DNA of 64,000 bases from Heloderma charlesbogerti (Eukaryota > Chordata > Lepidosauria > Squamata > Helodermatidae), in the NCBI GenBank assembly GCA_026122225.1, contig JANEZZ010002694.1:1-64000 (forward strand). The letters are read 5' to 3'. Of this stretch, positions 12,680 through 24,589 are shown piece after piece (within the stretch, counting starts at the first letter, position 1; every line of letters starts with the position of its first letter). A program made the position numbers and the translations under genes. The notes beneath the pieces are model-generated. The model searched no databases, was not told the origin of the DNA, and worked only from the letters and a program-made list of their open reading frames with translations.

Positions 12680-12862
12680 TCAGCCTATATTGGGGGTGGG
12701 GTGGGGATGAGGCCTACATAGCCTATAGGTGGGATGGGGCAATGAGGCCTATGCAGCCTATGGGGGGAGGAGGGGGAAATGAGGCCTATGCAGCCTACTG
12801 CGGCAGGGGGGATGAGGCCTATACAGCCAGGGGAGGGGGGAGAATAAGGTCTATGCAACCTT
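12680..12862 (+). repeat. Minisatellite, about 35-45-base units
   Basis: The motif GATGAGGCCTAYRYAGCCTA followed by a G-rich spacer recurs about five times with variable spacer length. It lies in FAM120A intron 3. Confidence 0.8.
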
Positions 12863-12954
12863 TGGGGAAAATTACACCACTGCTGCAGACCTAATGTAGC
12901 AACAATGCCAGCAGGAGTACTGGGAACACTCTACCCAATGCACCTCCAAACAGC

Positions 12955-13175
12955 CATTGAAGTTGTGTTGTGTAAACCACGAACAACCCAGAGTTCACAA
13001 CTGAAAACAAACCATGGGTTCTCTTTGTGGCTTGTTCGTAATTAACAAACCATGGTTTGTTAGCATGAGTGGGTTCATACAACACAACAACTCACAATTC
13101 AACAACAAGCCATGACTGAACGGCAACTTATACTCAACCCATTCTCTGGGGTTGTCATGTTGTGTGAACACTGCC
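12955..13175. mobile_element. Palindromic element with AACAAACCATGG arms, family C-like
   Basis: Inverted pairs include ACAAACCATGGGTT/AACAAACCATGGTTTGTT and terminal GTTGTGTTGTGTAAACCACG with TTGTCATGTTGTGTGAAC. It resembles family C in its ends and in having no coding content. Confidence 0.5.
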
Positions 13176-16100
13176 TCAGAGTTCTAAAGGCTGGAAGACA
13201 TTGATACCATCTGCTCAGAGGACTGGGGACACCAGAAACACCTGGTGGACTGGTGAAAAGACAGAGGACTGTGCTCCCCCCCACCTCAGCACTCTTCCAT
13301 TCCTACCACCTGTCTTCAGGAAGAGCAGAACCAGGAGCCAAATGACACTATTATGTTTTGATACCAACAACTGCATCAAGTGTGCCAGAGCTCTTATTGT
13401 GAGGATAAAAGCAGTACACAAAAATACTTTTGCCCAAGGTCTCACTCTCATTCTCTTGCTGCTCTATCTCTCTATTCCTGGCCTTCCCATCTCAAGAGGC
13501 TCCTCTCTTCCCTAGCTCTTGCTCATCTGAGGGCATACCCCCCCTTGCAGCTGCAGATAAAGAGCTGCCTCCCCTGCTAGCCTTCCCCTACCCAGACCAG
13601 GAAGCCATTTCAACCTTGTTAACCAAGGGTGCATCCAGATGTTCTGTACTTTCAGAGGTCTGCCCTCTGAGGAAGCTCATCCACCATATTTCAGACATGC
13701 ATGCCCATCTTCTCCCCCAGATCAAGCCTAGGAAAAACCTGGTTCTCCAGTCTGTATCAAAAACTGGATTGGCACTAATTTGCCAGCCCTTGTGTCAATC
13801 ACAAAGCCAGTTCCACCTCCACTCCTCTGAGCAAATTCTAAAGTGAAAAAAACAATGAAGGCCCAAAAGATCAGAGCAGATAACTATGCAGGCACTTGAA
13901 AAAACAAAAACAAAGGAGACAGTGTACCTAAAGCATGGTTGTACAAGAGAGAAATCACTTTAAATTCAGAACAAGGTACATGCATGTCCTTGAGAAGCAG
14001 CGCTTGCCCCATATCTGCACCCAATGTCATGTATATGGCTGTATGCACCCCAAATCAGCTCCTGCAGCTTACTACCCTCATTGTCAATTTTAATAGGGAA
14101 AAAAAGGTTCTACTGAGCTGCTACAAGGAAGGTGGAAAAAGCTAGAGTGAACTTCATGTGTGGCATGAAGGATTATGCTCACTGGACCTTAGCTCAGGTA
14201 TTGAAAATTGCTTCCATTCAGCAGGAATCTAAACACAAATAACACCCTGAAAAGGAGTAGAGGCACAAAAAGGAGAACCCAAGCAGTGGTTGGAGGCAGG
14301 GGAGTTGTGGACACATAGCATTGTCATAAAGAGCTGCTTGGAAGGAGTGAGAAAACATAGTACTGGATTATTTCTTTGAGATGGGGGACTGTGTTCTATA
14401 ATACAGTACACTGGCAAGTGAGAGGGAACAGTGTTTAATTTCTAAGAGAGATGCTGGGATTCAGGCTTGTGTGGGAACCATGCCACCTGTCCTGCAAATC
14501 CTATTCCTTATTTCTGTATGGGAAGGATCCAGGGTGTAGTAAGTCAGTAATAAAAGAACACCATTCTGCACATGCTCAGAGGCTCTTTTAACATGTTCTT
14601 GCTGGCTACTAGAAATAGTAGCTGGCTACGAAGCCCAACTACAATCTATGAATTCCTGGATCTCACCATACAGAGGCTGATTCACAAAAAATATTTTATC
14701 ACACTCACACTGAAAAAGGATTCGCCTGATTGAGACTCTTGTGTGAATTAACTCTAGAAATCAGGTATCAAAACTAAGTCTTCTGTTTGTTAAAGAATCC
14801 ATAAAGTCTAAGTTCACTATAGAATGAAATCCTTAAGGAATCACAAGTATTTTAAAGTATAGATATAACTGATGAAGTAGGATAAAGAAATGGAAATCCA
14901 AACAAATGAAACCAGAGTGATACCCAACATTGCAAAAGTAGACTTCCACTCTTGCGTCTAAACTTTCCCTTCCTCTCTTCCTCCCTGCAGCCCCGCAAAA
15001 TCTGCTCCAGATGGTCCCCTGGAGTAGCGGGGAGGGTGAATCCATTCCGCTGATGGATGCCATTCCATCAGGGGAAGACGCTAGTTGGATTAACATGTAA
15101 CACAAATCCTATTTGTTTTTAGGACAACATTTTAAAGCAGTAATTGTACTTTGAACAAGTTTTAAATCATGTTTTATCAATTTTTGAAATTTTAACTATC
15201 AAGTCACTTCCTCTTCTCCTCTTACTTTCAAAAGAAGGTGCTCATGAGGGGAATCAACTTTTAAAAAGTGAAGCTACGCCTAATCTCAGGTTGGGAAGAC
15301 TAGAACCTGAGCTTTAGTTTTGTTTTATATTGGAAAAGAAATTAAATTTAATGAATGCCACTTAAAAATGCTCACTGCCCCCTTCTGATTTTAGTTGTAA
15401 AGAGATGGCTATAATTTTCCCAATAATTACAGTTATCCAAAATAAAATGTCATAGCTAACATCAGATGTAGTGTATGGTAAAGATGCTGGATTTACCTCA
15501 TATTAATGAAATATCAAAGGCTGTATAATCAATTCTGAACACACATTTCTGATGGAAATGAAAGGCAGAATTCATTATTATAGTTCCTACAGCCACAACA
15601 TACAGATGCTTTAACAAAAGCAGTTAACAGCATGGCAGTCAGTTACAAGACACACTGAAATGGGTACTGAAGTTTTTTCAAAAAAATCTAACTGGGTAGT
15701 ACTATAATTATGGAGGAGGAAGTGACATCACACCTGGAAAATGGAAGTTTGAAAGGAGAACTCTGCAATCCTGGAGAAGATTTTTTTTTTTTTACCCAGT
15801 AACTGGAACCGAGAAGTCCACAAAAGAAAGTAGCAGCAGCAGCAGATTAAGTGGCTGAAAAAGACAGGCAGTGAATAGAATTTTATTCTATAACTACTAG
15901 AAGAAAAACCTCAAACACTTCTGCTAGCACAATGAGGATGCTATGCAGTACATAAAAGACATACAGCCAAAGAGAAGATCATGTTATGTGGAAGTATCCA
16001 AAAAGTTAATCAAGGGTGTTTGTAAAGAAAAATGGTTACGAATTCCTTCAAAGAAAAAATGAACTTGCATTAATGGATAAGCTCAAGTAGATGGCTGTAG

Positions 16101-16928
16101 AATGAAGGTTAAGTTTTAATTAGGTTACTGAGAACACAGACAAAATGGGTAATTATGAGATGTAAATGAAGGGGAGAAATAAATTGCAATATATGAGATT
16201 CTGGAACATGACAGCATGACAAGCAAAGCTCATTGCAAACCCCTTTTGCAGATGAAAAGCTGAGAGTGACTGATTTTAGTAAAGTCCCAAAGATTGAATG
16301 CACTTTTTATAAATAAGACTTGAGGATATTTAATCCCAGCGTCAATGCCAAAAATTCACACTGCGTCTATTTCAAAAACCCTTTATATCATTTCCTCTAG
16401 ACATGCCTTCTTTGTTAACAATTTCCTAAATCAATACTTCATGTATATTGGTAGTACTGAACATTCTGTTTCATCTTGTGGAAATGCAGAAAGTATCTCC
16501 TTATATTTACAACTGAAAAAGCCCTGGCACCAAAAATATTAATGAACATAATGAACTTCAAAGATGCTATTGTGTTAGGCCTCTTCACTTCTATAGTGAT
16601 GAGTGAGCAAGTGTGCTTTAACTACAAACAGGAAGAGATGGTTACATTCACTGTACAATCCCTACCGGGGGGGGGGGGGGAGACAGGGGACGGACGACGA
16701 CGACACACAGAGACTTTCACCACTAACCCTGGACTCAGTTATTCTTCATTGCTTACCAATTAATTCTCCCCTATTACTTTTCATCTCCTTTATCCAACAT
16801 TTTTCCTGTGCTGCTTACAGTAAAAAGATACTATCAGAGCACTCACCTGGTTGCCCCCTTTCTTGGGCTGCACTATTTCAGACCGCAGGACCACATTTCT
16901 TATATGCACCTTCATATCAAGAACTCCT
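13176..16928. other. Intron 3 stretch without recognised gene
   Basis: Mostly unique-looking AT-rich sequence. An open frame of 138 codons at 13430..13846 (plus) is Ser/Pro/Leu-rich with no family resemblance and is not called as a gene. It has a poly-G run of 12 at about 16669..16680 and a poly-T run at 15781..15793. Confidence 0.5.
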
Positions 16929-17010
16929 GGTACATACAAAGCTAGTATGTCAGGGGAAAGGGTTCTAGGCTAGCTTTCCCTGTCATTCTAGTTTGGTATG
17001 TACAAGCAAG
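16929..17010. repeat. Short hairpin, about 31-base arms
   Basis: GGTACATACAAAGCTAGTAT pairs with the inverted AGTTTGGTATGTAC, and GTCAGGGGAAAGG pairs with GCTTTCCCTGTC, leaving a short loop. It is of pre-miRNA size but looks more like a tiny MITE; arms are imperfect. Confidence 0.5.
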
Positions 17011-19308
17011 GTTTTTCAATATGGGGAAGGATGCAAAACATGCAACCCACACCTGCTGTCTGAAATGGTATAGTCCAGTAGCAGATACTTCCTGTTAACA
17101 CTCTCATTGTTCCCAAATTGCAAATCCACTGGACAGGAACTTCAACATTTCAGAGATCTGCACTATACTCTCCCAACAGCCATTTCTGGCAATGATCGTT
17201 ATGAAAGCAAAAACACTACTGGGACTATTTGCACACATGTGTATTTCACTGCACTGCATGCAAAGCAAAAAAAGAGAGGTTCTTCTAGAGCACCTAAATA
17301 AACAAGGCACTGCACATATATTAATAAATCCAGAAACATGGGCTCAACTTGAATTTTAAGCTTGAGAGTAAAGACTAGACACATAGATGAAAGGCAGTGG
17401 CAAGAAATGGTAAAGGGGAGAGATTAGATAAAGAATGATACCATGAAGTGATTTTTAATCAGGCATTTGAAAAATAATGGAAGGAGCTAGACATATGCCA
17501 TGATAGTAAAGGTTCTAATGGGGCAACAAGGGGGAAAAGAGAACATTGTGGGAATGGATAATGGAACTTTGGGCTTACACAGGACAAGGAGGAGTGAATC
17601 CAGCAAGAAGGGAGCATGGAAAATAGATCAGCGGGAGGAAGATGATTAATACATATATAAGTCATCAGACACTGAATTACAATAAAAGAAGGGGGAGGTA
17701 GCCAATGTAGGTAACAGAAAAGTAACATCATAATGGCAAGGCAGCTAGATTAGTTGGGCTGAAGAACTGAAGACAGAGGATGCTTGTGCAACCTTCACAT
17801 GATAAATTATGAACAGGTTGCATGTCTTCCTACAACTGCTCTTGATATAAGAACTGCAACACACTGACAAATTATCAAGCAACAGTAGGAACTATTGGAA
17901 TCTGTCCGGTAGGAGGCAGCTTATCACCTGTGAATCAGATCCAACAGTAGCCCCCCTCAGGTGTTATGTGAAAGTGCATGTACCTAACTTCCATGTGTTC
18001 ATATTACAGTCAGAAAAGAGACCCCTCGCATAAATCTGTAAACACATAGGGCTCCATCCTGAAAAGCAAAGGTTACCAATCATGTTGACAGGGTCTTTCA
18101 TGCATACAATTGGGGAACCTTGCTTTTTCAGGGTTCCCAGTCATGCCCATAGAGCTGTATGCAAGGAGGCTCTTTTCAGATCATATTATCAACACTGGGA
18201 GGTCAGGCACATGTAATTTCCGCTCCCCCCACCCCCCGCATCTACATTACATCTGAAAAGGGCAAGAGTGGCTTAAGGACAGAGGCTGAATTCAAAGACT
18301 CCAATTGATTAGCTGCAAGAGAATACGGCAGATGCCGTATCAGTTCCATCCATGGGTGAATTTGATTTTTAAAATATTTCTAGACTTTATAGCAGGAGTG
18401 GGGAGAAGATGTCCATCAGCAGACAAATGGCTAATTTCTGATGGGCTACCAAGCACTGAGATTCTTGAAGAGTAAGCTAATCTAGGTAGACAGTGCTCTG
18501 ATCCAATAAAGCACTTATTATGTCCCTAAACAATATTGCATATTTAGGAACACTTAACACTGATTAGTTATGCCTATACTGGTAAGAAGTCCCAAATATG
18601 GACTCTTGCTTTGCAAACTTAAACACACACTGGTGGCCTTCGATAAGTAGGGGGCGGGGAGAAGCAGGAAAGAAGGCTAAACAAGTTAGCCTGGTCTTGC
18701 CTCAGAAAAGTAGAGTACAGAAAGCAATAAAAATGGGAAGGTATCTTAGGAGCCAACACCAAGTTTCTTATGAGTTCAGATTTCAGACAAAACTAAATTC
18801 TAAGCAGGTACTTAAAATTATTGATCCTGACTCAAAACTTAGAACTAACCAGAGACAGGTCATAAGAAAGTCACTGGGTATATTTGGCACTTCTCTATTC
18901 CCAAATAATAACAATAAACAAGACAAGACAATATAGACAATATATTTAATGTAACCAATGTGGAAAAATGGGTTGGATCTCATCTGTACGTAAGCCTCTC
19001 AGATATTGTAACAGATGATAAAACTGTGTTTGATTTGTAGGAAACTTCACAGTCATGGTGTAAGATATACGGATTGTGCTTTCAAGATGGACAAGAATAA
19101 GACAACTGCAGCAGTGGGTTTTGTTTTGTTTTTTTAAATCACCTTTAATGACAATTATTCAAATAGTTTCTAATGACTTTTTTGAACAAAGCAGAAGAAT
19201 GGGGAATGAAACTTGCCAATTGCATAAAGAAGGGAAGCAATTTTGTTATGTATATATAGATGAAGACGTTACACAAGGGAAACAATGCCTTCTAGAAGAT
19301 GAGAAACT
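17011..19308. other. Intron 3 stretch without recognised feature
   Basis: AT-rich, no coding pattern, splice-bounded conserved frame or clear repeat recognised. Confidence 0.5.
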
Positions 19309-19337
19309 GGTATGGTATGGTATGGTATGGTATGGTA
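19309..19337 (+). repeat. Pentanucleotide microsatellite (GGTAT)n
   Basis: About six tandem units of GGTAT. Confidence 0.9.
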
Positions 19338-19934
19338 GAGTACAAAGATAACATGCATTTAAAAACCCAATGTTTTGCTATCAACTGAGATAAATAAATA
19401 AAAAACAAATGGAGATCCTTTTTGATACTAAGAAGACTATGGCCTTCCCAGGGTGATGAAGCCACGAGCAAAATTATTTAATGAATTATGAGTGATGTTA
19501 CCTTACTAGTAGAAATAGGAAAGATTTAGCATTCTGAAAGACTGCAGTAAGGCCTTCTTTTGAATAGTATGTTCTGGTCACCCCTATACAAGAAGAATTA
19601 ATTCAAACCACTACATGTGAAAAAAGAGTAGCAACTCAAGTTGATGGCGGGAATGAGCAGTTGATCAAAAGACAATGAAGTAGTTAGACCTGTTCATTCT
19701 ATTGAAAAGGGGGTTGACAGAGCATACATCTCTACTTTTACAAATATCAGAAGGTATTTCTCAGAAGAACTATTTTAGAGGTTAAGGATGACCATGGGTA
19801 AGGGAATTAATGGCTGCAAAACTACCTATTAATAAATGTACATTGGAGATCAAGTCAAGATTGAACCAAGCACTTCAAAGGTGATGCTCCTGAAGAAAAC
19901 TAAGATGGGCCAAGAATATCTAAACAACCATAGG

Positions 19935-20793
19935 CCGGTCGCTATAGGCTGGTCGTTATCTCCTTCTGGACAAGATGCTGGTTCTTACCTATGAAATCCT
20001 AAAAGGCTTGGGGCCAGGGTATCTGAAAGACTGCCTCCTCCTGTATGACCCTACCTGAAACCTGCATTCGTCATCTGAGACCCTGTTAAGGGTGTAATCC
20101 TATTCGGATAGGCCGCCTCCTCCAAACTCTGAGGCAACCAACTATCCAATGCAGTGCAGGAGCAGCACGGACGGATTCCTGTATCTAGCCATGGGAAGTC
20201 AGAGTGCGGGGGGCGGGGGTAGATGCCGGACAACACATAGGAAGCATCAGAAAGGCATTTTCACCCTCCCCACCCCCAGGAACGCCCCGTTTTCGCTGCT
20301 CCACACTGCTCTTACCAACGCAGAGCACGAGGCTGATCTGTGCTGCCTACAAGGCAGCGTGGGGGAGGGTGGAGGTCTGTTCCCGGGAACCGACCTATCC
20401 TATGGCCGTCTAGCCGCTGACTAGCGGCCATAGGATTGCGCCCTAAGTGTCCTAGAGAGGTGAGGTGGGTGGATACTCGAAACAGAGCCTCTTCTGTAGC
20501 AGCACCCTGACTGTGGAACTTCCTCGCCAGGGAGGCTAGGCTAGCTTCCTTTTTATTATTCTTCAGGTGGCCGATGAAAACAACATTGTGCCACCAAGCT
20601 TTTAATAGTTAATGCTGCTCTCTGTTTATTATTATTAATCCCTAATTTTATTGTATAAAAAGTTGTGTATCTTCTTGTAGCTTACATAACTTATCATTTT
20701 TATCTGTACATCACCTCGAGCACTCACTAAACAGAGGAGTGATCTAAAAATATTCTAAGGAATTATCTAAAAATATTCTAAATAAATAAGTAA
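19935..20793 (+). mobile_element. L2-type LINE 3' fragment, sense, split by an insertion
   Basis: 19970..20060 encodes the decayed C-terminus (MLVLTYEILKGLGPGYLKDC). From 20447 the element resumes with a CTGTGGAACTTCCTCGCCAG block and the 3' UTR. It ends at AAATAAATAAG. The interruption at 20090..20443 is a separate Harbinger-like element. Confidence 0.65.
20090..20443. mobile_element. Harbinger-like non-autonomous element with TAA target duplication
   Basis: The termini are GGGTGTAATCCTAT and, inverted, GGGCGCAATCCTAT. The insertion is flanked by TAA on both sides (20087..20089 and 20444..20446). A three-base TAA/TTA duplication plus GGG-type ends is the PIF/Harbinger signature. The right end contains a hairpin (GGCCGTCTAGCCGCTGACTA). 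A related inverted element occupies 41107..42105. It has no transposase. Confidence 0.75.
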
Positions 20794-22159
20794 CATTTAT
20801 ACATATTGCATTTCACATTTTGAAGTGGTAAAGAATGTTTACGCTGAATATCAGGATTGCATTTACTTTTAAGTTTCCATTCCTCCGCTCCTTAAGTATC
20901 ACCCAAAGATCACCCCAACCCATGGCTTCTAGTTTCCTGAAAAAAAATATTTTACATCCTGTCACCATTACCACTGGTCTTCATGACAAAAGAAGGAATG
21001 TTTAATAGAGTGAAACTTGTGCTACAAGTCCCTATAACATTTCCCCTGATTTTAGCTTTATAATGGAAAAAACACAATTCTTGCTTCTGCAAGTGCTGAT
21101 ACACATATATTAGGCCATCTGTGCAGCAGCCCAATATACTTTTATTAGGCCAATCTCACATTACCAAATACATCCATGAGTATGGATCTCAATAGTATAA
21201 AACTGTAACATGAAAAGCAGCATAACAGCCAAACTAAATAAGACTTGGGCACCCACTTGTGTTTACTCATATGCCCTGTTCACATCTAAAATAAGGAGCG
21301 GGGATAAGTCTACACCTAAGATATCAGAGCTGATCTGGGGAGACAAGTGCTTGCAGCAAAAATAAGTTTGGAGATAACATGGGGGGCAATACAGCTCCCC
21401 TAACACATGCATCCCCTTTGTTGCAAAAATATTACCGCCCACCCTCATTTTATAAACCAATAGGGCAGATATATGAACATACAAATATACCCTATTACAT
21501 CTACTTCCGCTTCTAAATTACCACCATTCTTAGGGTCAGAAAGGAGCTTCATCAATCAGATATACTACAAAATCTTGGTGTTCTTTTGCCCATCTTTGTC
21601 TGGATGGCTTGGTTAACATACTTGAGCCATCCAGATTATATTCTTCGCATGTCCAAGCAGACAGAAAGAGAATGCCAAGAGGCTAGTGGGGGCTGCAGGA
21701 AACCTATTGACCTATTAAGGTATGTAACAGGATAGCTATTTAAGATTTATCCCACCACACCTAAATCCCCTTTTTAAACAGGCCACAATGCATTTCCAAT
21801 GGACACTTGTGCTGAATTACCCTTGCAAGACTGTCTATGTGAAAGACAAAGCCATTTAATTTGCATTCACAATCAGAAGGTGAATGAGAACTACTCTACT
21901 CACATTATTTAATACAGAGTGAAAGTAAGAGCAGCAACCTGCATGCAGATTAGCAGCCTATCTACATGTGAGGGCTCTAGACGTCATGGCTTGTGATACT
22001 GTAAATTGGAGCAGTACAAGGGTGCGTTTGTTCCTTCCAATACTTTTTTTTTTTTTAATGGGCATGAAAAGTGGAATATAAATGATCACGCAAAAAAGGA
22101 AAAAGAAATTAATTCTTCCAGAATCCAGTGCTGGGTTCTTAGGCTGCACTCTTAGAATC
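20794..22159. other. Intron 3 stretch without recognised feature
   Basis: AT-rich intron sequence; a low-complexity T run at 22047..22058 is the only notable element. Confidence 0.5.
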
Positions 22160-22250
22160 TTAGGCTGCAATCCTAAACACACTTACCTAAAAACAAGTTC
22201 CAGCGTCAGTAGAACTTACATCCAAGTAAATAAGGTTAGGATTAGGTTGT
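22160..22250. repeat. Short Harbinger-like palindromic MITE
   Basis: Begins GGCTGCAATCCTAAACACAC TTACC and ends GGTTAGGATTAGGTTG, the family of 52752..52880. Confidence 0.6.
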
Positions 22251-23349
22251 CCTATGTTCAATAGCTTCTTCCACACCCCCTATCTAAAGAGAAGGCTTCA
22301 TCTAGAGCCATTCCCAGAGCACACATTTGCTCAAGCAACCAACATAAAAAGTATTACACAACCGCTATGAAGAATTAGATAGATTTAAGGTATGACCTTA
22401 AGTTTTTCTGAAGTTCCTGCCACACTTTTAACCATGATGGTAAGTAATTTCAGCAACAGGACTTTTTAATGCAAGACGTTTTATACACGTATCTAGATGA
22501 TAGTGATGGCATTCAAGAAAGCCAGAAAGTACCTATCTTGTCTAAACCATCATTTGAGTTTGCCATTTCTTGACCTTTGGTTACTAATTCCTGGAAGGGT
22601 CTTCTGAACTTTTTCATCTCACAGAACTAATTTTCTTTGGATTACTAGAAATCAGTTTTTCCACTATGTAAATAAAAAGCAATATAGTTCTAAAAGAACC
22701 TTTTAAGGTACCAGATGTCAGCAGTAGAACACATGTCCAATTGTGCATGTCCAGCCAAGTCTAACAAACCACAGATCTTCCCAGAGAACTAGAACCAAAA
22801 CCACCACTGTTCTTTAAGATGCCTAAATGACCAACTTATACAGAGCAGGCAGAGACAGTTCTCTGGTTCACCAACACACAAGCTCTGATTAGGTTTTGAA
22901 GAGGCTTGGTTTTTCATAAAAGTTGCCAAACTAGACATTTTACAACTCTTTCAACTTTAAAATTAAGCTTGTAGATATATCTATTATACTTGAAGACACA
23001 TTCTGTTGTCCCAGAGCTATCAGCCCCCGCCCCCAAAAAAGGGTGGGGAAGGAGAAGAGTGAATTTTGTCAGACCTGCAACAAATTGCTGGTGCTAGTAT
23101 GATAAGGTGAGAACTAGAAAAACAGGGTGTACATTACCCAACTATTAGTATATTTATGAAAAGACTTAAAGGTATCAGTTGCAGTCTAACACATTTTATC
23201 CACAGTAGCGCTCTTGAGGTCTTTGGTACTACTTTAAAGTAAGTAGACTGCAGGTCAATCTTTAATTTCTCAGGAAGCATCCAACAATATTAAAAGTTGT
23301 CCCATAATAGAACATATTTTATAGGCCAGAAATTATACTGAAGTTGTAC

Positions 23350-23432
23350 CTTAAGAGAAGCTAGTGGGTGTTCTGGACCAAGTAAACTCCAATGAAATGA
23401 TGCCAAATCTTCATCAGGCAGAATGTGATTAC
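23350..23432 (-). CDS. FAM120A: FAM120A coding exon 3
   Basis: This 83-base exon is too short for ordinary ORF calling. With the exon 2 carry-over base it reads GNHILPDEDLASFHWSLLG then PEHPLASLK. This is the strongly conserved FAM120 segment after AALLG. The acceptor is TATTACAG|GT at 23433/23432 and the donor is CTTAAG|GTACAA at 23350/23349. It ends in phase 0, matching exon 4. It lies about 85 bases to the left of a truncated L1 insertion in intron 2. Length, phase and sequence all agree with the vertebrate gene model as I remember it. Confidence 0.96.
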
Positions 23433-23504
23433 CTGTAATATATAATATGCAGTGCTTTTACAACCCTAAAAATACATACTCTATGTAACTTGCTCTACAT
23501 AAAA

Positions 23505-24118
23505 AAGAGTATGATACAAAAGCTAAAATATTTTGGAAACGAATACAGTCTTTAGCTCAAAGAACATTAAAGACTACTATAGAATTAAAGTCAGAAACTT
23601 TTTTATTGGGTCTAACAGATAAACACGTAAAAGGGGGGAACCCTCTTTCTCTACATGACAACGGCTGCAAGGTTATTGTATGCACAAAAGTGGAAGAATG
23701 AAACAATACCATCTGTGAGCGAGTGGATCATGAAAATGATGGAACTGGCAGAGATGGCAAAACTTGGTATAATTAAAGAAGGATCAACAACTAAATTTAT
23801 GTTAGATTGGCAACCTTTTATAGAATTTGTACAAGAAATAGAGAAAAATGATATTTATGTATGTGGATTTTGAACTCTTGAGATGGTTAAAAATTAGGAG
23901 AGAAATGAGATGATGTCTGTGAACTCAGTGTATGATATACAACTAAGATAAGAAGTACAGAATAATAATAAGCATTTGTTGTGTAAGGGGAGCCAAAGGT
24001 AGATCTCTTACAATCTTAAGAGATATTTTAGTGTATGTGTATTGTGTGTCTATGTTGTTGTTGTTGTTTCTTCTCTTTATAAAAAATAAATTTATTACAT
24101 TAAAAAAAGTATATGATA
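23505..24118 (+). mobile_element. L1 LINE, 5'-truncated 3' end
   Basis: 23655..23873 encodes the C-terminal end of L1 ORF2 (AARLLYAQKWKNETIPSV, then MMELAEMAKLGIIKEG), followed by a stop, a 3' UTR with TGTTGTTGTTG and an A-rich tail with AATAAA near 24087. Flanking AGTATGATAC (23508..23517) and AGTATATGATAC (24109..24120) look like the target-site duplication. It lies in intron 2, opposite in strand to FAM120A. Confidence 0.75.
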
Positions 24119-24589
24119 CTACTATTTATTTTGAAACTGCACTTGGAATTAGTGAAGCCTGATAGAACTAGAAAAAATAATAATAATCAAATTCAAATTT
24201 CACTTCCAGTACTGAAATTACAGTAACTGAATAAGCATTCATAAGGCAATGAATCTACATTTTTCCTAATATTACCTCTAATGCAGGAACATGTTTATCT
24301 GAAAGCATATCTCATATCAGTGGCACTTGCTTCCAAGCAATCATGTTTAGGACTGCAGAATTACTTCAGGTACATAGGTACATCTTTAAACAAATGTACC
24401 TATTTCCAAGTAAGAGTGACTGGCATCAGATACCAAGTTTTCATTCATTCCTTTAACTGTGCGTATGCTACAACAAAATCAACAACCTTAAAAAGGATGA
24501 ACTCATACATAAGTGAATGTAGAAAAACATAGTCCTTCCATTAACATATTTGCAAGGGTTTTCTTTGGTTTTTTATTATTTTTTTTAAT

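Noticed and set aside
13430..13846. 138-codon plus-strand open frame in intron 3
   Set aside because: Composition is low-complexity Ser/Pro/Leu, with no recognisable domain or neighbouring exons.
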